Assembly (NCBI GenBank): GCA_910577685.1
Contig: CAJTOH010000016.1
Coordinates: 1 to 64,000 of the forward strand
Direction of reading: 5' to 3'
Source of the DNA: an uncultured Dorea sp.
Lineage (GTDB): Bacteria; Bacillota; Clostridia; Lachnospirales; Lachnospiraceae
Length of the DNA: 64,000 nt
In this document: positions 44,187 through 53,019 of the stretch, piece after piece
Position numbering within the stretch: the stretch's first letter is position 1
Layout: each line of letters opens with the position of its first letter
The notes under the pieces: model-generated
What the model saw: only the letters and a program-made list of their open reading frames with translations
Told to the model about the DNA's origin: nothing
Databases searched by the model: none
Position numbers and translations under genes: made by a program

Positions 44187-44213
44187 TATAAGGAATACGA
44201 GTGAGGGATGATA

Positions 44214-44927
44214 ATGAAGAACTATGCAATTATATTAGCGGGTGGAGTAGGGAAAAGAATGGGATCAGAAATCCCCAAACAATTTATGGAGGTTGATGGG
44301 AAACCTATTCTTGTCTACACCATAGAAAATTTCCAGCGAAATGCGCAGATCGATCAAATACTTGTTGTGTGCGTCAAGGACTGGATTGAATATCTTCGTG
44401 GATTGATTGAAAAGTATTCCTTGTCCAAAGTCAGTTGGATTACCGAGGGCGGAAATACAGGACATGACTCGATTCGTAACGGAGTGTTCTTTTTGAGGGA
44501 CAAAGTTGCCGCCGATGATTTCATCATTATTCATGATGCGGTTCGTCCGCTGCTTCCGCAGAAAGCCATCGATGAGGTTCTGCATGTGGCTCACACGAAG
44601 GGAAACGCATCGTCATCGACAGTATGCCATCCTCCGATTGTATATACGGATGACTATAAGTCCGGAATTAAAGACGTTGACCGCGACCATGTTATGCTTA
44701 CTGCTTCTCCACAGGTATACAAGTATTCACTTGCCTTAAAGTGCTATGAACAAGCGGAGCGGGAAAACAGATGCGATTTCACATTTACAAGTTCTCTGCT
44801 TATTCATTGTGGAGAAAGGGTTTATTTTGCAAAGGGGACAACCTGTAACATAAAGGTTACGCAAAAAGAAGATTTAGCCCTGTTTTCTGCGTTGCTGAAG
44901 GTGCCGGAGGATCTGCTATTTAGTTAA
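44214..44927 (+). CDS. IspD/TarI-like cytidylyltransferase
   Basis: A 237-residue nucleotidyltransferase. ILAGGVGKRMGSEIPKQFMEV at the N-terminus is the CTP-binding loop, IHDAVRPLLP is near 103 and VKVT-like residues (IKVTQKEDLALF) end the core. The fold covers IspD (methylerythritol phosphate) and TarI (ribitol 5-phosphate). In a cluster with LicD and a TagF-like protein, a polyol-phosphate or related CDP-donor is more likely than isoprenoid synthesis. ATG 44214 has GAGGG at a better distance than ATG 44208. Confidence 0.83.
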   Translation: MKNYAIILAGGVGKRMGSEIPKQFMEVDGKPILVYTIENFQRNAQIDQILVVCVKDWIEYLRGLIEKYSLSKVSWITEGGNTGHDSIRNGVFFLRDKVAADDFIIIHDAVRPLLPQKAIDEVLHVAHTKGNASSSTVCHPPIVYTDDYKSGIKDVDRDHVMLTASPQVYKYSLALKCYEQAERENRCDFTFTSSLLIHCGERVYFAKGTTCNIKVTQKEDLALFSALLKVPEDLLFS

Positions 44928-44970
44928 TATTCAAGACTTTTTTAGAGATATAAGAAGGGAAGGAAAATAT

Positions 44971-46573
44971 ATGAATTGTTCAGAGTATTTAACAGACTTC
45001 CTAATCAAGCATGGAGTTATAGATGTGTTTGGTTATGCAGGAGGTTACATAGTGCCATTTATGGATGCGCTATACGAAAGGAAGGATGAAATAAACACTC
45101 ATGTCTGTTATCACGAACAGGGGTGTGCGCTTGCCGCCGATGGCTATGCGAGGACAAGCGGGAAAATTGGCGTATATTTTACCACGTCCGGTCCCGGCGC
45201 GGTTAATGGACTCGCCGGTCTAGCGGACGCTTGGTTTGATGGATTTCCTGTCATGGGGATCTGCGGAAATGTTCCTACAAATGAGATGAAAGGGTTTTCC
45301 GGGATCAGGCAGAATGGATTCCAAGAGATGGATATAGTATCTATGACAAGGAATATCACAAAGTATTCGGTTACTGCCAACACGAGTAAAGGATTCCCGG
45401 ACATCGTAAGCCGCGCATACAATATAGCCTTATTAGGTAGGAAAGGGGGAGTTATCATTGATTTTCCGCTCGACATACAGCAAGCCGATATTATTGGTCG
45501 GTAACGGAATCAGGAGTGCCGGCGCGGCAGACATGGTTCATGAGTTTGCAAAAAAGACGAACATTCCTGTCCTTACAACAATGAACGGCGTTGATTTGGC
45601 ACAGGATGATCTTCATATTGGGTTTATTGGAACGCACGGAAACCGTATAGCAAACATGATACTGAATGAGTGCGATTTGATTATTTCGGTGGGCGCTCGT
45701 CTGGGAATCCGGCAGGTTGGCCAGTTTAATGAAAAATTCGCACCCTATGCGCATTTGATCCGATGTGATATTGACGAATACGAATTGAGTCGTAACGTCA
45801 AAGAAGAAGAGGAGAAATATCATACCGATGCCCGTGATTTCATGAGAATGCTTATGGATGAGAAGGTGCCGGATTATTCAATTTGGAGAAAGCAGTGTCT
45901 TGAAGCCAAAGACTTCCTGTCAGCTTTTGATAAACAGCCGGGGAATATGGCTGTGGAAAAGATAGCTTCTTTGCTGCCGGAAAACCCGAATGTTTCCATT
46001 GATGTTGGTATGCACCAGTGCTGGTGCGCACAGTCTCTCGTGCTGAAAGGGTACGATGGACGGATTCATATCAGCGGCGGATACGGAACAATGGGTTGTG
46101 GGCTGCCTTATGCAATCGGTTCCTTTATTGCTGAGGGAAAGAAACCCGTGTATTGCATAGTAGGTGACGGTGGTTTTCAAATGAATATTCAGGAATTGGA
46201 GACCGTTCATAGGGAAAATCTTCCCATTAAGATATTCATTCTCAACAATCGTGTGCTTGGAAAGATTAGTGAAACTCAGCATTTTAACCATGGAGACAGA
46301 TTCGCGAATACTGCCGCCAGCGGCGGATACACGGTTCCGAATTTTCAGAGAATTGCGGAAGCGTATGGTATTCGTGCGGTAACATTGGATTCTTATGAAG
46401 ACTTAGATCAGTATCAGGAATGGATTTTGGACGATGAGGCATGTCTCTTTGATATTCCGCTTCCGGAAAACAGTCTTCTGACACCGAAAATTAAATTTGA
46501 GACGGGGGTTATTAATCCAAGGCTTGATGAAAAGGTGATTGCAAAGGCAGTGGCCATATTGAGGAAAAAGTAG
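44971..46573 (+). pseudogene. Thiamine-diphosphate enzyme (acetolactate synthase-like), frameshifted
   Basis: The first frame (44971-45504, 177 residues) holds the PYR domain with the catalytic Glu in CYHEQGCALAADGYAR and ends IIDFPLDIQQ. The second (45458-46573) starts again at SKPILLVGNGIRSAGA and carries the central domain and the PP domain with VGDGGFQMNIQELE. The frames differ by one base, and the linker usual in this family (roughly 15-30 residues) is missing, so a small deletion is likely at about 45475-45490. No homopolymer lies at the junction, so phase variation is not suggested. It is either a dead gene or two polypeptides. With the SDR and cytidylyltransferase it probably made an acyl-branched donor. 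Confidence 0.75.
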
Positions 46574-46593
46574 TTTTGTGTTATACTATTACT

Positions 46594-46623
46594 CAATGCA
46601 GCCGTATCCCTGCGGCTGCATTG
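46594..46623. other. Perfect 11 bp hairpin after cluster 2
   Basis: CAATGCAGCCG (46594-46604) pairs perfectly with CGGCTGCATTG (46613-46623) around an 8-base loop. No T tract follows on the plus strand. It could be a terminator-like stem closing cluster 2, an mRNA-stabilising hairpin or an operator. Confidence 0.55.
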
Positions 46624-46705
46624 TAATGTGACGAAACATAAAGGAAAACTATTCCGTTCTTTTAATGGTTTCGGACACAAATTTAAAAAGACAGGAGTGA
46701 TTCAC

Positions 46706-47962
46706 ATGCCGGTAATCAGGCCTTTCAAATGTATACGCCCCGCAGAGGACAAGGTATCTGCCATTGCCGCTCTGCCCTATGATGTATATAGCCGAAAGGA
46801 GGCAAAAGAAGCCGTCCAAAGCAACCCTCTTTCATTTTTAAAGATAGACCGCGCGGAGACGCAGTTTCCGGACGATACGGACATGTATTCGCCGCAGGTA
46901 TACCAGCGTGGGAGAGAGACGTTGGAGGAGATGATAGAAGACGGTTCGTTTGTGAAAGATGAAGAGAGATGCTATTATCTGTATGCACTAACCTATGACG
47001 GACGAACCCAGACGGGGATTGTGGGATGTGCGTCCATTGACGATTATCTGAACGGAACGATCCGCAGACATGAGAATACGAAGGAAGATAAGGAGACGGA
47101 CCGTATTCGCCATGTGGATACGATGAACGCCCAGACAGGGCCGATCTTTCTGGCATACCGCAGGCAGTCCGAATTGGATAGTATCATGAAGGAAGTAAAG
47201 AAAACGGCGTCGCTCTATGATTTCACATCAGAGGACGGCATCAGGCATCAGGTGTGGAAGGTTGATCCGGACACAAGGGAAGCCGGGGAAATTACAGAGA
47301 TATTTTCTAAGATTGGGTGCGTGTACATTGCGGACGGGCATCATCGGGCGGCTTCGGCCGTGAAGGTAGGGATAAAACGCCGCGAGGAACATCCGGATTA
47401 CGACGGAACGGAAGAATTCAATTATTTTCTGTCCGTGCTGTTTCCGGCGGAAGAATTAAGGATATTCGATTATAATCGTGTTGTGACAGGATTAAACGGG
47501 CATACGTTTGAGGAACTTTTAGAAGGTATCGGAGAGCATTTTTATATAGAAGAGAGCGCTTCGATTTTCAAACCGGAACGTAAGGGTGAGATTGGAATGT
47601 ACGTTGGTGGAAGATGGTATCGTCTGTCGGCTCGTGAGAATCTGTATACGGGGGATCCTGTAGATGACTTGGATGTCTCTATTCTGCAGAATAAGATTCT
47701 AAACCCCATTCTAGGTATCCGAAACCCGAAGGCGGAACCAAGGCTTCAATTTGTGGGCGGAATCCGCGGCCTAAAAGAGCTTGTGAGGCTGGTAGATGAG
47801 ACTGAACATAAAGATATAACACAAGTTAGAGCAGCGTTTGCCATGTATCCTACATCTATGGAGGAGCTGCTTTCGGTGGCGGACGAGGGAAGACTCATGC
47901 CGCCAAAATCAACATGGTTTGAACCGAAGCTGCGCAGCGGATTATTCATACATAGGTTATGA
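46706..47962 (+). CDS. DUF1015 family protein
   Basis: A 418-residue protein of the DUF1015 family. IRPFKCIRPAEDKVSAIAALPYDV at the N-terminus, HENTKEDKETDRIRHVDTM in the middle and the motif ADGHHRAASAVKV are all typical. ATG 46706 has ACAGGAGTG upstream at the right distance. The family is cytoplasmic and often found in Clostridia near serine or sugar metabolism genes, but its reaction is not established for this clade. It is not part of the phase-variable cluster transcript if the 46594 hairpin terminates. Confidence 0.85.
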   Translation: MPVIRPFKCIRPAEDKVSAIAALPYDVYSRKEAKEAVQSNPLSFLKIDRAETQFPDDTDMYSPQVYQRGRETLEEMIEDGSFVKDEERCYYLYALTYDGRTQTGIVGCASIDDYLNGTIRRHENTKEDKETDRIRHVDTMNAQTGPIFLAYRRQSELDSIMKEVKKTASLYDFTSEDGIRHQVWKVDPDTREAGEITEIFSKIGCVYIADGHHRAASAVKVGIKRREEHPDYDGTEEFNYFLSVLFPAEELRIFDYNRVVTGLNGHTFEELLEGIGEHFYIEESASIFKPERKGEIGMYVGGRWYRLSARENLYTGDPVDDLDVSILQNKILNPILGIRNPKAEPRLQFVGGIRGLKELVRLVDETEHKDITQVRAAFAMYPTSMEELLSVADEGRLMPPKSTWFEPKLRSGLFIHRL

Positions 47963-48007
47963 AACGATCCTTCAAAGTAATCATAATAGAAGAAAGGTGA
48001 AAACTCA

Positions 48008-49240
48008 ATGAAAATAGCAGTAGCAGGAACAGGGTACGTGGGTCTTTCGATCGCCACCCTGTTATCACAGAATCATGAAGTAACAGCCGTTGATATTATC
48101 CCGGAAAAGGTGGAAATGATTAACCAGAGAAAGTCTCCGATTCAGGACGAGTATATCGAGAAGTACCTTGCGGAAAAAGACTTGAACCTGACGGCGACGA
48201 TGGATGCGGAGGCGGCGTATACCGACGCGGATTTCGTCGTCATAGCGGCTCCTACTAATTATGACAGCAAAAAGAACTTTTTTGACACCAGCGCCGTGGA
48301 GTCGGTGATTCAGCAGGCAATCCGGTACAATCCGGATGCGGTCCAGGTAATCAAGTCCACGATACCCGTAGGTTTTACGGCGTCTGTCCGTGAGAAATAT
48401 CACTGTGACAACATTATTTTTAGTCCGGAGTTTTTGCGGGAATCCAAAGCGCTTTACGACAATCTTTATCCTAGCCGTATTATCGTCGGGACGGACGTGA
48501 TGAACGCCAGACTTACAAAGGCTGCCAATACATTTGCGGCCATGCTTAAAGAAGGGGCGGTCAAAGAGGAGATCGACACGCTGATCATGGGATTTACCGA
48601 GGCGGAGGCGGTGAAATTGTTTGCAAATACCTATCTTGCTCTCCGTGTATCCTACTTTAACGAGCTGGATACCTATGCGCAGATGAAGGAGCTTAATACG
48701 CAGCAGATTATTGAAGGCGTGTGCCTCGACCCGCGTATCGGAAGCCACTATAATAATCCGTCCTTCGGATACGGCGGCTACTGTCTGCCGAAGGATACCA
48801 AGCAGCTTTTGGCGAATTATGCCGATGTTCCTCAGAATATGATGTCTGCAATCGTGGAAAGTAATCGGACCAGGAAAGATTTCATTGCGGACTGCGTATT
48901 GGAGCTTGCCGGCGGTTACGGCGCTAACGGCGAATATAATGCCGGAATGGAGGGGGAGGTCGTTGTCGGTGTGTATCGCCTGACGATGAAATCTAATTCT
49001 GATAATTTCCGTCAGAGTTCCATTCAGGGTGTGATGAAGCGGATTAAGGCCAAGGGAGCAACGGTCGTAATCTATGAACCGTCGCTGGCGGACGGAAGCA
49101 CATTTTTCGGCAGTAAGGTGGTAAATGACCTTGAAAAATTCAAGGAGATGAGTCAGGCGATTGTTGCAAACAGATATGATAGTTGTCTGGATGATGTAAA
49201 AGAAAGAGTGTATACACGAGATATTTTCCGCCGTGATTAA
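48008..49240 (+). CDS. ugd: UDP-glucose 6-dehydrogenase
   Basis: A 410-residue nucleotide sugar dehydrogenase: [18 protein letters not shown] (about 4-21), [20 protein letters not shown] and the catalytic cysteine in [16 protein letters not shown] (about 253-268). The PEFLRE signature fits UDP-glucose dehydrogenases of the short Gram-positive type. The product, UDP-glucuronate, feeds uronic acid polymers. It stands outside both clusters, behind its own ribosome site (AAAGGTG). Its antisense strand carries a long open frame with no ribosome-site support. Confidence 0.88.
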   Translation: MKIAVAGTGYVGLSIATLLSQNHEVTAVDIIPEKVEMINQRKSPIQDEYIEKYLAEKDLNLTATMDAEAAYTDADFVVIAAPTNYDSKKNFFDTSAVESVIQQAIRYNPDAVQVIKSTIPVGFTASVREKYHCDNIIFSPEFLRESKALYDNLYPSRIIVGTDVMNARLTKAANTFAAMLKEGAVKEEIDTLIMGFTEAEAVKLFANTYLALRVSYFNELDTYAQMKELNTQQIIEGVCLDPRIGSHYNNPSFGYGGYCLPKDTKQLLANYADVPQNMMSAIVESNRTRKDFIADCVLELAGGYGANGEYNAGMEGEVVVGVYRLTMKSNSDNFRQSSIQGVMKRIKAKGATVVIYEPSLADGSTFFGSKVVNDLEKFKEMSQAIVANRYDSCLDDVKERVYTRDIFRRD

Positions 49241-49307
49241 GGAAAATTTTCGGATTGATTTGAAGAAAAGTGTAATTATGGGAGTTATACCCATGGTTGA
49301 TATTTTA

Positions 49308-49336
49308 TTGACATACTTATAAAGTTATGATACCAT
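49308..49336 (+). promoter_or_regulatory. Sigma-A promoter upstream of the SleB-like gene
   Basis: TTGACA (49308-49313), 17 bp, then TACCAT (49331-49336), about 118 bp before the ATG. The -35 box is a perfect match; the -10 box is weaker. Confidence 0.55.
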
Positions 49337-49453
49337 ACCCTTCGTTGCACAATACATGTAACAAATTTGTAATAATTGTAATAAAGTTGAAATTATTGAA
49401 TATACTTTATTAAAACAATATTCATGTATTGTAACAATAGGAGGGAAGTATTT

Positions 49454-50107
49454 ATGATAAAAAACAAAAAATTTAATTCTGTGGTTGCGGTTGTATCGGC
49501 GTGTTCATTGATGACTGTGGGATTTACCAGCGAGGCGGCTTCGGTGCAGCCGGAAGCGAGTCTGGCAATGAGCGCGAGAGATACGCAGCAGATCGTGAAC
49601 CTGCAGCGCGAGACGCTTCAGGTCACGCCGGAAACCCTTATGGTGTCAACGAAAGATAAGATAGAAGAAACTCACAGACAGAAGCTTGAGGACATTGAGC
49701 GAAGAGAACGTGAAGCCAGAGAGAAGGCGGAACGTGAAGCCAAGGAGAAGGCGGCGCAGGAAGCGGCGGCGCTTCAGTCAAACTATCAGGAGTTGATGGC
49801 GTCCATTATTTTCTGCGAGGCGGGTAACCAGCCGTATGAAGGTCAGGTTGCGGTCGGTGCGGTAATTATGAACCGTGTGAGGAGCAGCGCCTATCCTGAC
49901 AATATCGAAGATGTGATCTATCAGTCGGGCCAGTTCGGTCCTGCGTCTACGGGATGGCTTGACAGGGTAAGAAGTTCCAGGGGTTATACGGCGGCGGCTA
50001 TGCAGGCGGCAAACGACGCCCTTGCGGGAGCGAATCCTATCGGCGACTGCCTCTATTTTGATCAGGGGGGATATGGGATGAAGATTGGAGCACACTATTT
50101 TCATTAA
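49454..50107 (+). CDS. Secreted SleB-like cell-wall hydrolase
   Basis: A 217-residue protein with a signal peptide (KFNSVVAVVSACSLMTVGFTS, cleavage near residue 27), a charged coiled spacer (about 75-110) and a C-terminal Hydrolase_2/SleB domain (SIIFCEAGNQPYEGQVAVGAVIMN, GQFGPA, LYFDQGGYGMKIGAHYFH). SleB-domain proteins cut cortex or wall peptidoglycan. The start is ATG 49454 behind ATAGGAGGGAAG. It is a lone gene with its own promoter, followed by a strong terminator. Confidence 0.86.
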   Translation: MIKNKKFNSVVAVVSACSLMTVGFTSEAASVQPEASLAMSARDTQQIVNLQRETLQVTPETLMVSTKDKIEETHRQKLEDIERREREAREKAEREAKEKAAQEAAALQSNYQELMASIIFCEAGNQPYEGQVAVGAVIMNRVRSSAYPDNIEDVIYQSGQFGPASTGWLDRVRSSRGYTAAAMQAANDALAGANPIGDCLYFDQGGYGMKIGAHYFH

Positions 50108-50166
50108 CATATTCTTTCCCTCACAATAGCGCCCGGGTAAGATAGCGGAGAATACATCATATGATC

Positions 50167-50211
50167 TGGCCGTCTATGGCCCTGTCTCATTGTCAGGGCT
50201 ATAGACGGCCA
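50167..50211. terminator. Bidirectional terminator between sleB-like and glgB genes
   Basis: A long stem, TGGCCGTCTATGGCCCTG (50167-50184) with its near-perfect complement (50194-50211, one mismatch), and a 9-base loop lie between convergent genes. The plus strand is followed by AGCTTCTTT. It probably stops transcription from both sides. Confidence 0.75.
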
Positions 50212-50231
50212 AGCTTCTTTAGAGCCGCATT

Positions 50232-52019
50232 TTAAAGAATTTGGCAGTAGATTGCAGAATAAGGGGTCAGTGATAGAACGGCCTTTTTGTTTTTTAATTT
50301 GAAATCTGCGGCGGCGTATTTCTTTATTCCCCCATATTCCTGCGCATCGCTTGCCAATAGAAGCGTCAGTTCTTTTGCTTCGTCCAGCTCAATCTCATAC
50401 TCTTCCTGCTCTTGATCGGAGAAATTAAAGACGGCCAGAATCCGTTCCTTCGGGGCGGTGCGCTCAAACGCGTAGATACACCGTGTTTCCTGATGGCAGT
50501 CAATCCAGCGGAATCCATCCGTTTCATAGTCCTTTTGGTAGAAGGCAGGATGTTCTTGATAGAGCCGGTTTAAATCCTTCATAAACCTGTGAAAGGCGTC
50601 GTGAACCGGAAAAGAGAGGATGTCCCAGTCTTGTTCCCGCTTTTCATCCCATTCCCGAAGCTGGCCGAATTCATTTCCCATAAAATTCAGTTTCTTGCCC
50701 GGATGGGCATACATGTACATATAAAAGGCTCTTGCCTGGGGGAATTTTGCATCGTAATCCCCATACATTTTCTGCATAATGGTTGCCTTGCCGTGGACCA
50801 CCTCGTCGTGGGAGAGGGGAAGCAGGAAGGCGTCGTTATAATAGTACATCATAGAAAACGTCAGCTTGTGGTAGCTTTCGGTGCGGTACTCAGGTCCGGT
50901 ACGGAAATAATCCAGAGTATCATTCATCCATCCCATGTCCCATTTGTAATCGAAGCCAAGCCCGCCTTCGGAAACGGGACGGGTAACTCCGGGATAGGAG
51001 GTGGAGTCCTCTGCGGAAAGCATGACCTCAGGGTGCAGCTCCTTAAGCCCCCGGTTCATCTCCCGGATGAAGTCAACGGCCGTGTTATTGACACCTCTTG
51101 CCGGTTCGCCCTGCCAGTAAATGATACGGCTGATGGCGTCCATTCGGATCCCGTCGATATGATATTGGGCGAGCCAATAGTTGGCCGCGGATTGCAGGAA
51201 GCTTCGGACTTCCCCGCGCGAGTGCATAAAATTGCAGCTTCCCCATTCGCTGACGCCCACGTCATGGTGAGGATACTCATAAAGCGAGGTTCCGTCGTAG
51301 TTCGCAAGGGCGTAACCGTCTACGGCGAAATGAACCGGTACGAAATCAAGGATTACGCCGATGTCGTTTTGGTGGCATTGATCTACGAATTCCATTAACT
51401 CTGCGGCCGTGCCGTAGCGGGAGGTAGGACTGAAAAACCCGGTATTCTGGTATCCCCAGGACTCGTCGCAGGGATGTTCGCTAAGCGGCATGATCTCTAC
51501 ATAATTGTAACCGTACTCTTTCAGATAGGGTATCAGGATTGGGGCCAGCTCCGTGTAAGTGTACCATTCGTCGGCTTTCTCGGACGGTTTACGGAAGGAA
51601 CCGAAATGGATCTCGTAGATGTTCAGCGGCTTGTCTTTACAGTCCGAACGTTTCTGCATCCAGACCTCGTCCTGAAACGTGTAATCTTTGAGATTGCGTA
51701 TGATGGACGCGGTATTTGGACGAAGCTCCATACCAAAGCCATAGGGATCGCAGTGGTCAATGAAGGAGTGATCCTGCTTGTAAATGCGGTATTTGTACAT
51801 CATTCCTGGTTCTGCGTCTTTTGCATAACATTCCCAGAAATTGCCGTCGTAGATCTTGTGCATCTCCCACTCCTTCCAGTCAGTAAACTCCCCGATCAAG
51901 GAGATCTTCGCCGCTCCCGGTGCAAACGTCCGGAAAGTAACGCCTTCGGCTTCGGGATGCGCCCCGAGAAACTGGTATGCGTCAAATATTTTTCCAGTGT
52001 AGAATCCATAAAAATCCAT
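50232..52019 (-). CDS. glgB: 1,4-alpha-glucan branching enzyme
   Basis: A 595-residue GH13 protein. An N-terminal CBM48-like domain (about 8-100, FLGAHPEAEGVTFRTFAPGA) is followed by the catalytic barrel: nucleophile Asp in GIRMDAIS (about 293), acid/base Glu in LSAEDST (about 333) and third Asp in LSHDEVVHG (about 400). HFGSF and GYQNTGFFSPTSR complete the family motifs. It makes alpha-1,6 branches in glycogen. The start at 52019 follows GGAGGAAAC on the minus strand. No other glycogen gene is adjacent. Confidence 0.92.
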   Translation of the reverse strand: MDFYGFYTGKIFDAYQFLGAHPEAEGVTFRTFAPGAAKISLIGEFTDWKEWEMHKIYDGNFWECYAKDAEPGMMYKYRIYKQDHSFIDHCDPYGFGMELRPNTASIIRNLKDYTFQDEVWMQKRSDCKDKPLNIYEIHFGSFRKPSEKADEWYTYTELAPILIPYLKEYGYNYVEIMPLSEHPCDESWGYQNTGFFSPTSRYGTAAELMEFVDQCHQNDIGVILDFVPVHFAVDGYALANYDGTSLYEYPHHDVGVSEWGSCNFMHSRGEVRSFLQSAANYWLAQYHIDGIRMDAISRIIYWQGEPARGVNNTAVDFIREMNRGLKELHPEVMLSAEDSTSYPGVTRPVSEGGLGFDYKWDMGWMNDTLDYFRTGPEYRTESYHKLTFSMMYYYNDAFLLPLSHDEVVHGKATIMQKMYGDYDAKFPQARAFYMYMYAHPGKKLNFMGNEFGQLREWDEKREQDWDILSFPVHDAFHRFMKDLNRLYQEHPAFYQKDYETDGFRWIDCHQETRCIYAFERTAPKERILAVFNFSDQEQEEYEIELDEAKELTLLLASDAQEYGGIKKYAAADFKLKNKKAVLSLTPYSAIYCQIL

Positions 52020-52232
52020 AGTGTTTCCTCCGAATTATAAAAAAATAATAGACAGTAGTCGTTTATCTGATTTATAATGATTATACTGACAATCTGGGAG
52101 GACATCTACCAACAATCCGGACGGAAAGGCGGATAACCGACGATTTGCGAAAAATGGCGGGGAAGCTGACAGAATTTTTTTCGGATGCCGGCGGATGAAG
52201 ATTGGAGAGTAATATATGAGGAGGAAAAGGGC

Positions 52233-52796
52233 ATGGATCTGCGGATTGAGAAGACGGAGAGGGGGATTAAGAATTCATTTATTGAACTGCGTTCTAAGAA
52301 GCCTTTGGAGAAGATCACGGTTCGGGAACTGTGTGAATTGGCGTGTATTAATAAGTCTACATTTTATTCTCATTACAGGGATATCTACGACTTGGCGGAC
52401 AGTCTTGAGAACGAGTTGGTGAGTTCGATTATTAATAGCATTTCCCATCCTGAATATATTATGGAATACCCGGCGGAATTTACGAAGGAACTGTTTCTTG
52501 CATATTTGTCGCAGAACAGTCTGGCGATGATCCTGTTTTCCGGAAGCCGGCGGAATAACCTGGTGGACAGGATTGAAACGAGTATCAAGGAGCTGGTGTT
52601 TGGAAAATATCCGGATTATAGGGACGATACGGTCTGGAATATTGTGCTGAGTTACTGTATTCAGGGGGCGTACCATACGTTTCAGAGGAACAGGGAAGGG
52701 GATATGAATACGTTGATTGAAGTGATTGGAGATATTACGGAAGTGGTAAAAGTGGTGTATGAGAAGAGACATGGAGGGGATTTTTTGATGATGTAG
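52233..52796 (+). CDS. TetR/AcrR family regulator
   Basis: A 187-residue DNA-binding regulator. The N-terminal helix-turn-helix is IKNSFIELRSKKPLEKITVRE then LACINKSTFYSHYRDIYDLADSL (about 10-52). The C-terminal ligand domain resembles the DhaS/YbiH-like group in Clostridia. ATG 52233 follows GAGGAGG by 8 bases. It is transcribed away from glgB and could regulate itself, glgB or the downstream genes. Confidence 0.85.
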   Translation: MDLRIEKTERGIKNSFIELRSKKPLEKITVRELCELACINKSTFYSHYRDIYDLADSLENELVSSIINSISHPEYIMEYPAEFTKELFLAYLSQNSLAMILFSGSRRNNLVDRIETSIKELVFGKYPDYRDDTVWNIVLSYCIQGAYHTFQRNREGDMNTLIEVIGDITEVVKVVYEKRHGGDFLMM

Positions 52797-52850
52797 TCGA
52801 AAGTGGTTGGTGATTAAAGTGCATATTTAGTATATTAACAAAATTATATA

Positions 52851-52896
52851 TTGACAAAAAGAACGTTTGTTTGTATAATGAAAGGAACAAATGTTC
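52851..52896 (+). promoter_or_regulatory. LexA-controlled promoter of the DNA-repair operon
   Basis: A perfect promoter, TTGACA (52851-52856), 17 bp, TATAAT (52874-52879), overlaps two LexA-type boxes. GAACGTTTGTTT (52861-52872) lies in the spacer, and the exact GAAC-N4-GTTC palindrome GAACAAATGTTC (52885-52896) covers the start region. This predicts SOS induction of the radical SAM gene that follows. Confidence 0.8.
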
Positions 52897-52917
52897 TTTT
52901 TTGTTTGAAGAATATTA

Positions 52918-52951
52918 GACACATTTACTTTCAGACAAATGTAAATGTGTC
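52918..52951 (+). other. Leader hairpin of the repair operon
   Basis: A perfect 11 bp stem, GACACATTTAC (52918-52928) with GTAAATGTGTC (52941-52951), around a 12-base loop in the 5' leader. No T tract follows. It may stabilise the mRNA or bind a regulator. Confidence 0.5.
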
Positions 52952-53019
52952 ACTACACTAGGATTTCTAAAATGTATGTTTAAGAACCTTACGCGAATCC
53001 GACTGAGAGGAAAGAAAAG

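Noticed and set aside
44971..46573. Phase variation of the TPP-enzyme gene
   Set aside because: No homopolymer or short repeat lies at the frame change; a deletion or sequence error explains it better.
48065..49294. Long minus-strand open frame opposite the UDP-glucose dehydrogenase gene
   Set aside because: It mirrors the coding frame of ugd, has no ribosome site and no protein features.
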